NCBI GenBank assembly: GCA_963721305.1
Contig: CAVRIR010000006.1
Location: 682,001 to 746,000, forward strand
Direction: 5' to 3'
Source of the DNA: DATAES01 sp963721305
Lineage (GTDB): Bacteria; Actinomycetota; Acidimicrobiia; Acidimicrobiales; JACDCH01
Length of the DNA: 64,000 nucleotides
Under the pieces are notes generated by a model. The model saw only the letters and a program-made list of their open reading frames with translations. It made no database searches and had not been told where the DNA came from. Position numbers and translations under genes: made by a program. This document shows, piece by piece, positions 8,552 through 17,556 of the stretch; position 1 is the stretch's first letter, and every line of letters begins with the position of its first letter.

Positions 8552-9467
8552 CTAGGTCGGCTCGTAGGCGGTCGGCCGTGGTCCTTCGACCATGTAGCGC
8601 CAGAAGCGACGAGGTTCGCCTACTTCGAAGTCGCTGGTGGCGCGGTGCTGCACGCGCGCGTTGTCCCACAGGAGGACGTCGTGCGGCTCCCACGCGTGCG
8701 CGTAGCGCGGTGCGTTCGCCTCGGCATGATCCTGCAACGACTGCAGCAGCGCGCGCCCTTCATCCTCCGGAAGGCCGTCGATGTGCGTCGCGCGATCGAG
8801 GTCGAAGTACAGCGCCGGCTCACCGCTGTGCGGATGGGCTCGCACCACGGGATGCGAGACCGTGACGAGCCGCTCGAGGTCGCCCATGGCGGACGCGCGA
8901 GGCGGAAACGCATCGTGGTTGTTGTAGGCGTGCTCGGCGTGGAGACCGACGAGTCGCTGTTGCGTTTGCGGCTCGAGCAGCGCATGGGCCGCGTGCATGT
9001 CCATGAACCACGTGTCGCCACCACCGCCGGACGGCAGGGCGCGGGCGTGCAGCACGGTCACCAACGCGGGCCGCTCGACGTAGGAGTCATCGGTGTGGAA
9101 GTACTGGAACAGTCCGGGGCGGACGTCGTCACCGCCGACATTCACCTCGCCAAGCGCTTCGCGCAATTCGTCCGTCATGACGAATCCGGAGTCGATGATC
9201 TGGCGCGCCTCGCTGTACTGCACGGCGTTGCCGTCCGCGTCGCGTCCCGACCGGGTCCTTGATCGGACCGAACAGCTCGACGACCGCACGCAACTCGTCG
9301 TCTTCGAGCTTCCGCGGCAGACGAATGCAGAGCACCCCGGACTTCCACAGCGAGTCGCGGAGCCACTTGCCCACCGCATCGTCACCGCTGTCCGACGCAG
9401 GATCGATCCCCCGCACCTCGACGATCGGGAACGCTCCCTCGATGGACGCGCTCGACACCCGTTCCAT
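8552..9467 (-). pseudogene. TauD/TfdA-type 2-oxoglutarate dioxygenase, frameshifted
   Basis: Encodes a non-heme iron, 2-oxoglutarate-dependent dioxygenase. The N-terminal part (from ATG 9467, MERVSSASIEGAF to GPIKDPVG) is in one frame and the rest (DADGNAVQYSEARQ onward to the stop at 8552) is in another. The break is near 9240-9255; removing one base restores a 304-residue protein. Iron ligands are present: His and Asp in FHTDDSY and the distal His in ARVQHRATSDF, followed by the 2-oxoglutarate Arg in RRFWRY. Because both halves are well conserved, a sequencing error is at least as likely as true inactivation. The gene follows the MerR gene by 43 bases. The substrate is unknown. Confidence 0.8.
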
Positions 9468-9510
9468 CGGAACGACGGTAGCCAGACCGCCCTGCGCGCG
9501 CCGACGAGGG

Positions 9511-9987
9511 TCAGCCGGTGGAGTGGGTCTCCGACCGGAGCTCGGCCGCGAGGTCGATGCCGAGCTCCTTGCCGACCTCCTCGTAGCGGGCGGCCTTCGC
9601 TTCGAGCTCGTCCTGGAACGCCTGCAGGATCGCCATCTTGGCGACGACCTGCTCTTGCGTGCGCGCGTTGAGGCGCGCCGCTTCGAGAAGTATCGCCTTC
9701 TGCCGCTTCGGCGTGACCCCCCGGCGGTACTCGGTGCCGAGCTCTGCGAGTCGATCGTCCGCCTGGAGGATCTCGCGGATCTCGTCGAGGTTGAAGCCCA
9801 TGATCGCCTGGAGCTCGCGGATGCGAAGGATGCGTTGGCGGTCCGCCTCGACATACCGGCGGGACCCGCCTTTGCTGTACCCCGACGGCGTCAGCAGCCC
9901 GAGCTCCTCGTAGTAGCGCAGCGTGCGGGTGGAGACTCCGAGATCCTCGGCGATCTCGCCGATGCGGTAGCGAGGTTCGACGTTCAT
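9511..9987 (-). CDS. MerR family transcriptional regulator
   Basis: A 158-residue MerR-type activator/repressor. The winged helix spans residues about 6-75 (YRIGEIAEDLGVSTRTLRYYE and the wing GGSRRYVEADRQR), followed by a long dimerisation helix. It has no cysteine cluster, so a metal sensor is unlikely. Its ATG at 9987 overlaps the stop of the exporter gene by ATGA, so it is translated with the transporter it probably controls. Candidate binding sites are the TTGACGT / ACGTCA repeats ahead of the exporter gene (11775-11817). Confidence 0.92.
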   Translation of the reverse strand: MNVEPRYRIGEIAEDLGVSTRTLRYYEELGLLTPSGYSKGGSRRYVEADRQRILRIRELQAIMGFNLDEIREILQADDRLAELGTEYRRGVTPKRQKAILLEAARLNARTQEQVVAKMAILQAFQDELEAKAARYEEVGKELGIDLAAELRSETHSTG

Positions 9988-11750
9988 GCCGGCACCCATT
10001 CTTCCGGACGCGGCGTCTCGTCGGCCGCACTCGAGCCGACCTCGTCGGAGGCGCCGAACGGACCGACTTCGTCCTCTTCGGCGACATAGCGACCGCCGCG
10101 CAGCCACGACGCCCATGCCGCGATGAGACACATGATCATCGACGCGGTGAAGGCGATGCGCAGGCCGTCGATGAAGGGCTCGGAGATCAGCTGCGGGAAG
10201 AAGTGCGATCCGGTGATGTCAGCGGCCTTGTCGGGCGGAAGCTGCGACAGCGTCTGCTGACCAACGAGCTTCTCCATCGGGTTGTAGCCGAGGAACGCGG
10301 CGAACAGGCTGCCCACCGGCGGCTCGTCCGCGATCTTCTGTGCGGTCTCCGTCGGCACGCCGTCGCGCACGAGCGCGGCACGCATCGTCGTCGGCAGGGT
10401 GCTCGACAGGCCGACGATCATCAGGCTGAAGAACAGGCCGATCGACAGCACCATGCCGGTGTTCTGGAACGTTGCCCGCATGCCGGACGCCGCGCCCCGC
10501 TGGCTGGGTGGCACAGAGTTCATGATTCCGGTGACGTTCGGCGCGGCGAACAATCCCATGCCGACGCCGTTCATCAGGAGCAGGAACGCGAACACGGAGA
10601 ACGAGAAGTTCGCCGGCAACAGCATCAGCAAGCCGAAGGAGAGCGCGGCGAGCAGCATCCCGCCAACCGAGAACGGTCTCGCGCCGTATCTGTCCGACAG
10701 CCATCCCGCGGCGGGACCCGCGATCAAGAAGCCCACCGTCAACGGGACCATGTAGATACCGGCCCACAGCGGCGTGTCCACGAAGCTGTAGCCGTGCAGC
10801 GGCAGCCAGATGCCCTGCAACCAGATGATCAACATGAACTGGAGTCCGCCGCGGCCGATGGACGACATCAGCGACGCGACATTGCCTGCGGTGAACGCTC
10901 GGATGCGGAAGAGATCGAGGTGGAACATCGGATCCTTCACGCGCAGTTCGATGACGGCGAACACCACGAGCAACGCGACGCCGACGATCAGCTCGATCAG
11001 CACCGCTGGGCTCGTCCAACCCATGTTGTGGCCGCCGGCCGGCTGCAGGCCATAGGTGATGGCGATCAGGATCATGATCAGCCCGAACGCGAACGTGATG
11101 TTGCCCCACCAGTCGATGCGGGTGCGCTTCTGCACACCCAGCTCGCGGAGCTTGGCGTAGGCCCAGATCGTGCCGAACACACCGAACGGGACGTTGACCC
11201 AGAACACCAGCCGCCAGTTGATGTCGGCGAGGATGCCGCCGACGATGAGGCCGATGAACGAGCCCGCGATGCCGGCGATCATCGAGATGCCCATGGCGCG
11301 ACCGCGTTCGCGGGACGGGAACGCGTCGGTGAGGATCGCGGTCGAGTTCGCCATCAGCAACGCGCCGCCGATGCCCTGCACGATGCGCCACACGATCAAC
11401 CACATCGCCGCGGCTTCGCCGTGCCCGGGTGTGAGTGACAGTGCGATCGACGCCGCGGTGAACACCGCGAAGCCCGAGTTGTACATGCGCACCCGGCCGA
11501 ACATGTCGCCGAAGCGGCCGAAGGTGACGACGAGGACCGCCGTGACCAGCAGGTAGCCCATCAGCATCCACAGCAGGTAGCCGATGTTCGACGGGGTCAG
11601 GGGATCGAGGCCGATGCCTCGGAAGATCGCCGGGAGCGAGATCAGGACGATCGAGGCGTCCAACGACGCCATGAACATGCCGAGCGTCGTGTTGGACAGC
11701 GCCGTCCACTTGTAACTGGGGGGAACGGGACCCGACCGGTCCTGGTGCAT
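9984..11750 (-). CDS. MFS drug exporter, DHA2 (14-helix) family
   Basis: A 588-residue membrane transporter of the DHA2 group, expected to export toxic organic compounds in exchange for protons. The DHA2 pattern is clear: LDASIVLISLPAI in helix 1, GRFGDMFGRVRMY in loop 2-3, and VWRIVQGIGGALLMANSTAIL (motif C region); hydrophobic segments continue to a C-terminal helix followed by an acidic cytoplasmic tail. It is the first gene of a unit with a MerR regulator (4-base overlap), which suggests substrate-induced expression. The start ATG at 11750 follows a promoter region carrying TTGACGT-type repeats. Confidence 0.93.
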   Translation of the reverse strand: MHQDRSGPVPPSYKWTALSNTTLGMFMASLDASIVLISLPAIFRGIGLDPLTPSNIGYLLWMLMGYLLVTAVLVVTFGRFGDMFGRVRMYNSGFAVFTAASIALSLTPGHGEAAAMWLIVWRIVQGIGGALLMANSTAILTDAFPSRERGRAMGISMIAGIAGSFIGLIVGGILADINWRLVFWVNVPFGVFGTIWAYAKLRELGVQKRTRIDWWGNITFAFGLIMILIAITYGLQPAGGHNMGWTSPAVLIELIVGVALLVVFAVIELRVKDPMFHLDLFRIRAFTAGNVASLMSSIGRGGLQFMLIIWLQGIWLPLHGYSFVDTPLWAGIYMVPLTVGFLIAGPAAGWLSDRYGARPFSVGGMLLAALSFGLLMLLPANFSFSVFAFLLLMNGVGMGLFAAPNVTGIMNSVPPSQRGAASGMRATFQNTGMVLSIGLFFSLMIVGLSSTLPTTMRAALVRDGVPTETAQKIADEPPVGSLFAAFLGYNPMEKLVGQQTLSQLPPDKAADITGSHFFPQLISEPFIDGLRIAFTASMIMCLIAAWASWLRGGRYVAEEDEVGPFGASDEVGSSAADETPRPEEWVPA

Positions 11751-11774
11751 GACCCCAGGATGCCGGGATCAATA

Positions 11775-11817
11775 GTTGACGTCAACGTAAACATTGAAAC
11801 ACTTGACGTGTACGTCA
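11775..11817 (-). promoter_or_regulatory. dyad-rich promoter, candidate MerR operator of the exporter-MerR operon
   Basis: Contains the perfect palindrome GTTGACGTCAAC (11775-11786) and the inverted repeat TGACGT-GT-ACGTCA (11804-11817). Read together, ACGTCAA and TTGACGT also form a longer dyad. These lie 25-67 bases before the DHA2 start. MerR proteins bind dyads within promoters, so this is the likely control site; it is inferred from position and symmetry. Confidence 0.5.
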
Positions 11818-11876
11818 CCTGAACCCCAACTGCTGGTCGATCCGACTCGGTCGGTCGACCAGCGAAGGGGCTTCGG

Positions 11877-12164
11877 CTACTCGATGATCTCGCTGGTCTG
11901 GAGGACGGGCGTGATCGTCGTGTAGTTGGCGACGTCGGCCATGACGTCGGCCGTGCCGGGAGAACCCATCGCGGACTGGAGGGCTTCCAGCGTGTCGAAC
12001 TTGAAGTGGACGGCGGCGACGTAGGGCCCGTCGACGCCCTTGTCGATCTCGGCTCCGGGCAGCCCCCACGACTTCACCACCAGCGGGACGTGCTTGTTGC
12101 GGTAGTAGTCGTGGTCGAAGGTCGCGCCTTCGGTGGTCGGATAGAAGACGCTGACGCGAATCAT
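11877..12164 (-). CDS. EthD-family dimeric alpha-beta barrel protein
   Basis: A 95-residue protein with the EthD pattern: start MIRVSVFYPTTEGATFDHDYY, then HVPLVVKSWG, and the terminal VANYTTITPVLQTSEI. EthD-like proteins are small ferredoxin-fold dimers, often found beside oxidative degradation genes; the catalytic role is usually unknown. The gene stands alone, divergent from the AlkD-like gene at 12275. Confidence 0.85.
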   Translation of the reverse strand: MIRVSVFYPTTEGATFDHDYYRNKHVPLVVKSWGLPGAEIDKGVDGPYVAAVHFKFDTLEALQSAMGSPGTADVMADVANYTTITPVLQTSEIIE

Positions 12165-12274
12165 CGGTGGATCATCCTCTCGGGTTGGCGTTGGAATTCA
12201 GCGGAGTCTGCCTCACCCCGAGACCTCCAACCCAGCCGGCACGCTCGTCCACCGTGCCGCGAGAGGATGTAGCT

Positions 12275-13003
12275 GTGGACGCACCCACCGAGCACGCGGC
12301 GCTGGTGCGCGAGATCCGCAAGCTCGGTGGAGGGCCACGTCGCGCCGGACCGACCGACTCGTTCACGACCGAAGGGCGGCCCTACTACGGCGTCAGAGTC
12401 CCTGACGCGCGGCAACTGGCGAAGCACTGGTGGCGCGACCACCGCGACGCGAGCACCGATGACGTGCTCGCCGTCGTCGACGAGCTGATCGCCGGTCCGT
12501 CGTACGACGAGAAGACGTTCGGCGGGTTGCTGCTCGCGACCGCCCAACCGGCGAGGCGCGCCGCAACGCCGGCGCGCGTCGCTCGCTGGCTGTCCTTGCT
12601 CGCGGGATGGGCCGAAGTCGACTCGCTGTGTCAGAACACGTTCACCGCCGACCAGCTCCTCGGCGATTGGCCGGCATGGCGCTCACTGATCACCGCGCTG
12701 TCGACCGACGACAACATCAACAGGCGCCGAGCTTCGCTCGTACTACTGACCGGTCCCGTCCACTACTCGACCGACGCGCGGCCGGCCGACCTGGCGTTCA
12801 CGACGATCAGCAGGCTCGAAGCCGAGCGCGAGATCCTCATCACGAAAGCGGTGTCGTGGCTGCTGCGTTGCCTCGTCACGCACCGCCGCCATGCCGTCGA
12901 GCGCTACCTGCACGATCACGCGGCGACGCTGCCGAAGCTCGCCATCCGCGAGACCCGCACGAAGCTCGACACCGGCACGAAGTCCGGCCGCGCCAAGGGG
13001 TGA
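12275..13003 (+). CDS. AlkD-like DNA alkylation repair HEAT-repeat protein
   Basis: A 242-residue all-helical protein resembling AlkD/DNA alkylation repair enzymes (DNA glycosylases that remove N3- and N7-alkylated purines). Support is the pattern YYGVRVPDARQLAKHWWRDH, DELIAGPSYDEKTFGGLLL, LLAGWAEVDSLCQNTF and a C-terminal block VERYLHDHAATLPKLAIRE. I chose the GTG at 12275 because GAGAGG stands 8 bases ahead and upstream residues are not conserved. No partner genes; divergent from EthD. The family assignment is good, the exact lesion specificity is unknown. Confidence 0.75.
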   Translation: MDAPTEHAALVREIRKLGGGPRRAGPTDSFTTEGRPYYGVRVPDARQLAKHWWRDHRDASTDDVLAVVDELIAGPSYDEKTFGGLLLATAQPARRAATPARVARWLSLLAGWAEVDSLCQNTFTADQLLGDWPAWRSLITALSTDDNINRRRASLVLLTGPVHYSTDARPADLAFTTISRLEAEREILITKAVSWLLRCLVTHRRHAVERYLHDHAATLPKLAIRETRTKLDTGTKSGRAKG

Positions 13004-13051
13004 GACAACCGACACAGGAACAATACGTTGACGTATCGCTCTGGAACGCTT

Positions 13052-13080
13052 ACGTTTCATAACGAGACGAGAACGTTTCA
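13052..13080. repeat. direct repeat ACGTTTCA x2 in the promoter of the DHA2-TetR operon
   Basis: Two identical 8-mers ACGTTTCA at 13052-13059 and 13073-13080, 21 bases apart (two helical turns), in the 116-base gap ahead of the exporter gene. This spacing would put two bound proteins on the same face of the helix. It is a candidate site for the TetR protein encoded at 14759; not proven. Confidence 0.35.
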
Positions 13081-13119
13081 GACGACTGTCGGTTCCCCCC
13101 AACCGAAGGAGTTTCGCAG

Positions 13120-14754
13120 ATGCACACCTCGCTTGACTCTGACCGCGCGCGCCCGTTGCACGAGGACCCGCGCATCCACGCCCGTCGCTGGTTCCTGCTG
13201 GCGATGATGTGCCTGTCGCTGGTCCTCGTGGTGATGTCCGTGTCCGGACTCGTCACCGCGATCCCGACGATGCAAGAGCAACTCGATGCGTCGGCATCCC
13301 AGGTCCAATGGATCCTCGATGCGTACGCGATCGTGTTCGCCGGATCGTTGCTGACGGCGGGCGCACTCGGTGATCGCTTCGGCCGCAAGCGAGCGTTGCT
13401 GAGCGGCCTCGTCGTGTTCGGACTCGGCGCGCTGTTCGGTGGTCTTGCGTCGAGCGCAGAACAGGTCATCGCGGGACGCGCCGTGATGGGCATCGGCGCC
13501 GCGCTGGTGATGCCCGCGACCCTGTCGATCATCACGACGATCTTCCCGCCCGAAGAGCGCCCGCGAGCGATCGCCATGTGGGCCGGTTTCGCCGGTGCCG
13601 GCGGCGCGATCGGACCGATCGTGTCCGGCGCGCTGCTCGGGCGCTACTGGTGGGGTTCCGCGCTCCTCGTCAACCTGCCGCTCGTGGCGTTGACGTTCGT
13701 CGCGATCTGGACGTTCGCACCGGAATCACGGGACGAGACGCAGACCCCGCTCGATCCTGTCGGTGCGGTGCTCTCGCTCGCGGGACTCAGCGCACTCGTG
13801 TACGCCATCATCCAGGGTGGCGAGGATGGGTTCGCCAACGCATCTGTGGTGGCTGCGTCCGTCCTTGCGATCGCGACGCTCGGCGCGTTCGTCGAGTGGG
13901 AACGCCGTAGCTCGCATCCGATGCTGCCGCTCACGCTCTTCAAGGATCGACGGTTCAGCCTCGGGAGCGGTGTGATCACCGTGTCGTTCTTCGCCCTGTT
14001 CGGCTTCTTCTTCCTCGCCACGCAGTACCTGCAGTTCGCCCGCGGCTACTCGCCGTTCCTCGCGGGTGCCGCGCTGTTGCCACTGCCGGTCATGTTCGTC
14101 GTGCTGTCCGCGCCGAGCGCCGGACTCGCCGCTCGCTACGGCGCAGCGCGCGTCATGGCCACAGGACTTGTCATCGTGGGCGCCGGCTTCGTGATGGTGA
14201 GCACCTTCGAACCCGGCACGTCCTACCTCCTCGTCGCCACGGCGCTCGCGGTGCTCGGTGCAGGGATGGGCATCACGGCCGCACCGGCGACCGGCGAGCT
14301 GATGAGCGCAGTCCCGATGTCGAAGGCCGGCGTCGGATCCGCGGTGAACGACACGACGCGAGAGCTGGGCGGCGCGCTCGGCATCGCCATCCTCGGCAGC
14401 ATCGCCAACTCCGCCTACCGCGCGTCGATCGACCTCGGCGGTCTCGGCCTCAGCTCGACGGCACGGTCCCTCGGCGCTGACTCGATCGGCGGCGCCGCTC
14501 GCATCACCGGCGCCGTCCCCGGTGCCGCCGCCGTCCATGCCCGCGCCGCCTCGGCGTTCACCGATGCCTTCAACGTCGCCACCATCGTCTCGATCGCCGT
14601 CGTCACCACCGCCGCCCTTGCGGTGCTGGTGTTCGGCCGGACCCGCGGAGCGCAGGAGGACTTCGGCGAGGAGGTCGTGGACGACTCGACCGACGACGCA
14701 TTCGAGCTCGAGCTCGCGATGATTCCCGCTGCCGTCGCGCAGCCGACAGAATGA
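13120..14754 (+). CDS. MFS drug exporter, DHA2 family
   Basis: A 544-residue proton-driven multidrug exporter. Conserved pieces are IPTMQEQLDASASQVQWILDAY (helix 1-2), GALGDRFGRKRALL (motif A), AGRAVMGIGAALVMPATLSII (motif C) and GSAVNDTTRELGGALGIAILG near helix 13. The start ATG at 13120 is supported by AAGGAG ahead of it. The TetR gene starts 4 bases after its stop, a standard exporter-repressor pair. The acidic C-terminal tail is variable. Confidence 0.93.
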   Translation: MHTSLDSDRARPLHEDPRIHARRWFLLAMMCLSLVLVVMSVSGLVTAIPTMQEQLDASASQVQWILDAYAIVFAGSLLTAGALGDRFGRKRALLSGLVVFGLGALFGGLASSAEQVIAGRAVMGIGAALVMPATLSIITTIFPPEERPRAIAMWAGFAGAGGAIGPIVSGALLGRYWWGSALLVNLPLVALTFVAIWTFAPESRDETQTPLDPVGAVLSLAGLSALVYAIIQGGEDGFANASVVAASVLAIATLGAFVEWERRSSHPMLPLTLFKDRRFSLGSGVITVSFFALFGFFFLATQYLQFARGYSPFLAGAALLPLPVMFVVLSAPSAGLAARYGAARVMATGLVIVGAGFVMVSTFEPGTSYLLVATALAVLGAGMGITAAPATGELMSAVPMSKAGVGSAVNDTTRELGGALGIAILGSIANSAYRASIDLGGLGLSSTARSLGADSIGGAARITGAVPGAAAVHARAASAFTDAFNVATIVSIAVVTTAALAVLVFGRTRGAQEDFGEEVVDDSTDDAFELELAMIPAAVAQPTE

Positions 14755-14758
14755 GGGA

Positions 14759-15322
14759 ATGGTGGACACGGCGCAGGACCCGCGAATCGAACGGTCCCGT
14801 CGCGTGATCCTCGAGGCGGCGCTCGACGAGCTCGGCGATGTCGGCTACGGAGCACTCACCATCGAGTCGGTCGCAGCCCGGGCCGGTGTCGGCAAGAGCA
14901 CCATCTACCGACACTGGCCCGGCAAGCTCGCGCTGGTCGAGGACGCGTTCCGCACGCTGAAGGCCCAAGCGCTCACGCCACCGACGGGCACCTTCCCGGA
15001 GCGCGTCGTGAGCTTCCTCGAACAGATCGCGCAGTACGTCGAGGAATCGACGTACTCCGCCTGCATGCCTGCGCTCATCGAGGCCGCCGAACGCGACCCG
15101 CAGGTACGCGCCTTTCACTGCCAGTTCAGCGCCGAACGCCGGGCCATCCTGGTCGACATGCTTCGCGAGGCGATCGACGCTGGAGAGCTCGCTCCCGGCA
15201 ACGATCCAGACCTGGTCGCCGATGCGCTGCTCGGACCGATCGTGATGCGTCGGCTGATGTTCTTCGAAACATTCGACCCGAAACGGGTTCCCGCTCTCGT
15301 CGATCAAGTCATTCGGAGCTGA
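14759..15322 (+). CDS. TetR family transcriptional regulator
   Basis: A 187-residue repressor. The helix-turn-helix is at residues about 15-60 (LTIESVAARAGVGKSTIYRHW), followed by a TetR C-terminal domain of the type with ACMPALIEAAERDP. The gene begins 4 bases after the DHA2 exporter stop, with GAGGGA overlapping the gap, so the two are co-translated. It most likely represses the exporter operon and responds to an exported compound. Confidence 0.92.
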   Translation: MVDTAQDPRIERSRRVILEAALDELGDVGYGALTIESVAARAGVGKSTIYRHWPGKLALVEDAFRTLKAQALTPPTGTFPERVVSFLEQIAQYVEESTYSACMPALIEAAERDPQVRAFHCQFSAERRAILVDMLREAIDAGELAPGNDPDLVADALLGPIVMRRLMFFETFDPKRVPALVDQVIRS

Positions 15323-15355
15323 TGCACCTGGCCCCACGCCTGTCAAGGAGCTGAG

Positions 15356-15754
15356 ATGCCGCGCATCAATCTCACCAGCATCTTCGTCGACGACCAAGAC
15401 AAGGCTTTGCGCTTCTACACAGAGGTGCTCGGGTTCATGAAGAAGACCGAGGTGCCACTCGGCGAGCATCGCTGGCTGACTGTGGTCTCACCCGACGCAC
15501 CAGATGCACCGGAGTTGGTGCTCGAGCCGGACGAGCACCCTGCTGTCCGACCCTTCAAGACCGCGCTGCGAGCCGACGGCATCCCGTTCACGTCGTTCGC
15601 CGTGGACGATGTTCTCGCCGAGCACGAGCGCCTCCGAGGTCTCGGAGTCGCCTTCACTCAGGAGCCACTCGAGATGGGGCCCGTCACCACGGCCATCCTC
15701 GACGACACGTGCGGCAACCTGATCCAACTCGCGACCATGACCAGCGCGGGCTAG
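15356..15754 (+). CDS. VOC superfamily (glyoxalase/bleomycin resistance-like) protein
   Basis: A 132-residue protein made of two beta-alpha-beta-beta-beta modules: INLTSIFVDDQDKALRFYTEVLGF and the later PVTTAILDDTCGNLIQLATM. This fold hosts glyoxalases, dioxygenases and antibiotic-binding proteins; the metal-binding positions cannot be assigned to an activity. AAGGAG stands 5 bases ahead of the ATG. It follows the TetR gene by 33 bases and may be read through from the exporter operon. Confidence 0.85.
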   Translation: MPRINLTSIFVDDQDKALRFYTEVLGFMKKTEVPLGEHRWLTVVSPDAPDAPELVLEPDEHPAVRPFKTALRADGIPFTSFAVDDVLAEHERLRGLGVAFTQEPLEMGPVTTAILDDTCGNLIQLATMTSAG

Positions 15755-15810
15755 CGCCGCGCCTCACATTCAGTGCGACGCCCAGGTGTCGTGACTGTGG
15801 CTCGACACGC

Positions 15811-16645
15811 TCAGGGCGCGAGGCGTTCCTTGCGGCAGACGTTGCGGCACTCGCCGATGTCGGTGATGCGCGTGACGACGTGCTCGCCGTCGGCGAGGAA
15901 CCGCGGCGGCGTGCGCGCCGCGCCGACACCGCCGGGCGTCCCGGTCGAGATGATGTCACCGGGCTCGAGCGTGATGATCAACGAGATGTAGGACACCAAG
16001 GCCTCGGGACCGAACACGAGGTCCGCAACATCTGCTTTCTGCATGACCTCGCCGTCGACTTCGCACGCGATCTCGTGTGACGGTCCGCCCACTTCGTCGA
16101 CGGTCACGAGATGCGGCCCGACGGGCGTCGTCGCCTCGAACATCTTCCCTTGCAGCCATTGCAGCGTGCGGTACTGGTAGTCGCGCACGGACACATCGTT
16201 GGCGACGGAGTAGCCGGCGATGTACGCGCCCGCACGTTCGACGGGCACATTCCGCGCGGGCGCGCCGATGATCACGGCGAGCTCCGCTTCCCAGTCCACC
16301 TGGTCCGAGACCGCCGGCAACACGATCTCGTCGTTTGCGCCGATGAGCGTGGCTCGGTACTTCGCGAACAGCGTCGGGTGATCAGGCAGCTCTCGCCCCA
16401 TCTCGAGGATGTGGTTGCGGTAGTTGAGCCCCACACACAGGACCTTGTCGGGACGCGGCACGAGCGTCGCGTAGTCCAGGTCCGCCACCGACCGTCGAGG
16501 ACCGTCAGCCTGGTCGGCCCACGCTCCGCCAGTCATCGCGTCGCAGGACCTCGCCGACGTCCGCCGCCGCCAGCTCGATCGCCTCGTCACCGTCGATCCG
16601 GACTGCCAGCGTCCGCCCGCCGTCGCGGATCGTTGCCAATCGCAC
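15811..16645 (-). pseudogene. fumarylacetoacetate hydrolase (FAH) family protein, frameshifted
   Basis: FAH-family enzymes cleave or isomerise beta-dicarbonyl compounds in aromatic degradation. The N-terminus (GTG 16645, VRLATIRDGGRTLAVRIDGDE to DDWRS) and the main body (ADLDYATLVPRPDKVLCVGLNY to the stop at 15811) are in different frames. The break is near 16515-16535 and removal of one base gives 277 residues, the normal length. The metal-binding core EAELAVIIG and DVSVRDYQYRTLQW is intact. The GTG lies 4 bases after the enoyl-CoA hydratase stop, so the two genes form one unit. It is either a recent pseudogene or a sequence error. Confidence 0.8.
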
Positions 16646-16649
16646 GAGA

Positions 16650-17498
16650 TCAGTCCTTCGGCAACCGTTGGAACTTCGGTGCACGCTTCTCGGTGAAGGA
16701 CCGCACCCCTTCACCGAAGTCGGGACGACCGAAGCTCTCGACCATCAGCGCCTGCGCCTCGCGCTCCGCCGGCCCGAGCCCCGCGTTGAGCTGCTGGTGC
16801 ACCTGTCGCTTCATCACTGCGAGCGAGGTCGGCGAGCAGTGCGCGGCGAGATCCTCGATGTACTCGCGCGCTGTCTTCACGACATCGCCGTCGACGGCGC
16901 GGTTCACGAGACCGACGCGTTCGCACTCCACGCCGTTGACCTTGCGCGACGAGAACAAGAGGTCGAGCGCGACGCCCGATCCGACGAGGCGCGGCAGCAA
17001 CCAGCTCACGCCCCACTCCGCGATCAAGCCGCGCTGTGAGAACGCGATCGTGAGGATGGCGTCGTTGGACATGAAACGCAGATCACACGCCAGCGCGATC
17101 GGTACAGCCATCCCTGCGATCGGACCGTTGATGGCGGCGATGATCGGCTTCGGCACCGACATCAGATACATGTACGTCCCGCGAAGGTCGTCGCCCCAAC
17201 TCGCGTCACCGGTATCGATCGCGGTCGAGCCCGACCCGCGCGCGCTGCCGGCCGCCTCGGAGTCGCTGCCGCCTGCTGAGATGCCCGAGAGCATGTTCAT
17301 GTCGGCGCCGGCGCAGAACCCGCGACCTGCGCCGGTGATGATGATGCCGACCACACGGGGATCACGTTCGGCTTCGCCCACCGCCAGACGCAGTTCCTCA
17401 CCCATGCGCGTCGTGAACGCGTTGAGGACCTCGGGACGGTTGAGCGTGATCGTCGCAACCGGGTCTTCGACCTCGTAGATGACCTCGTCATACGTCAT
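16650..17498 (-). CDS. enoyl-CoA hydratase/isomerase family protein
   Basis: A 282-residue crotonase-fold enzyme acting on acyl-CoA thioesters. Typical blocks: ATITLNRPEVLNAFTTRM, IIITGAGRGFCAGADMNML (oxyanion-hole region) and PKPIIAAINGPIAGMAVPIALACDLR. An insertion rich in Gly/Ser (residues about 75-100) follows the first oxyanion segment. The second catalytic Glu region reads AFSQRGLIAEWGVSWLLPRLVG, as in many hydratases. It is the first gene of a two-gene unit with the FAH-like gene and is divergent from the DHA2 gene at 17557. The substrate is unknown. Confidence 0.9.
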   Translation of the reverse strand: MTYDEVIYEVEDPVATITLNRPEVLNAFTTRMGEELRLAVGEAERDPRVVGIIITGAGRGFCAGADMNMLSGISAGGSDSEAAGSARGSGSTAIDTGDASWGDDLRGTYMYLMSVPKPIIAAINGPIAGMAVPIALACDLRFMSNDAILTIAFSQRGLIAEWGVSWLLPRLVGSGVALDLLFSSRKVNGVECERVGLVNRAVDGDVVKTAREYIEDLAAHCSPTSLAVMKRQVHQQLNAGLGPAEREAQALMVESFGRPDFGEGVRSFTEKRAPKFQRLPKD

Positions 17499-17556
17499 GC
17501 GTCCAGCCTCTCAGGTTCGCCCGGGTCACGCAGCGCCGTCGGGGTACGAGTCGCCG

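Noticed and set aside
10203..11438. Long plus-strand open frame opposite the DHA2 exporter
   Set aside because: Its His/Asp/Arg-rich product is an antisense by-product of high-GC codon use; the minus-strand exporter is clearly real.
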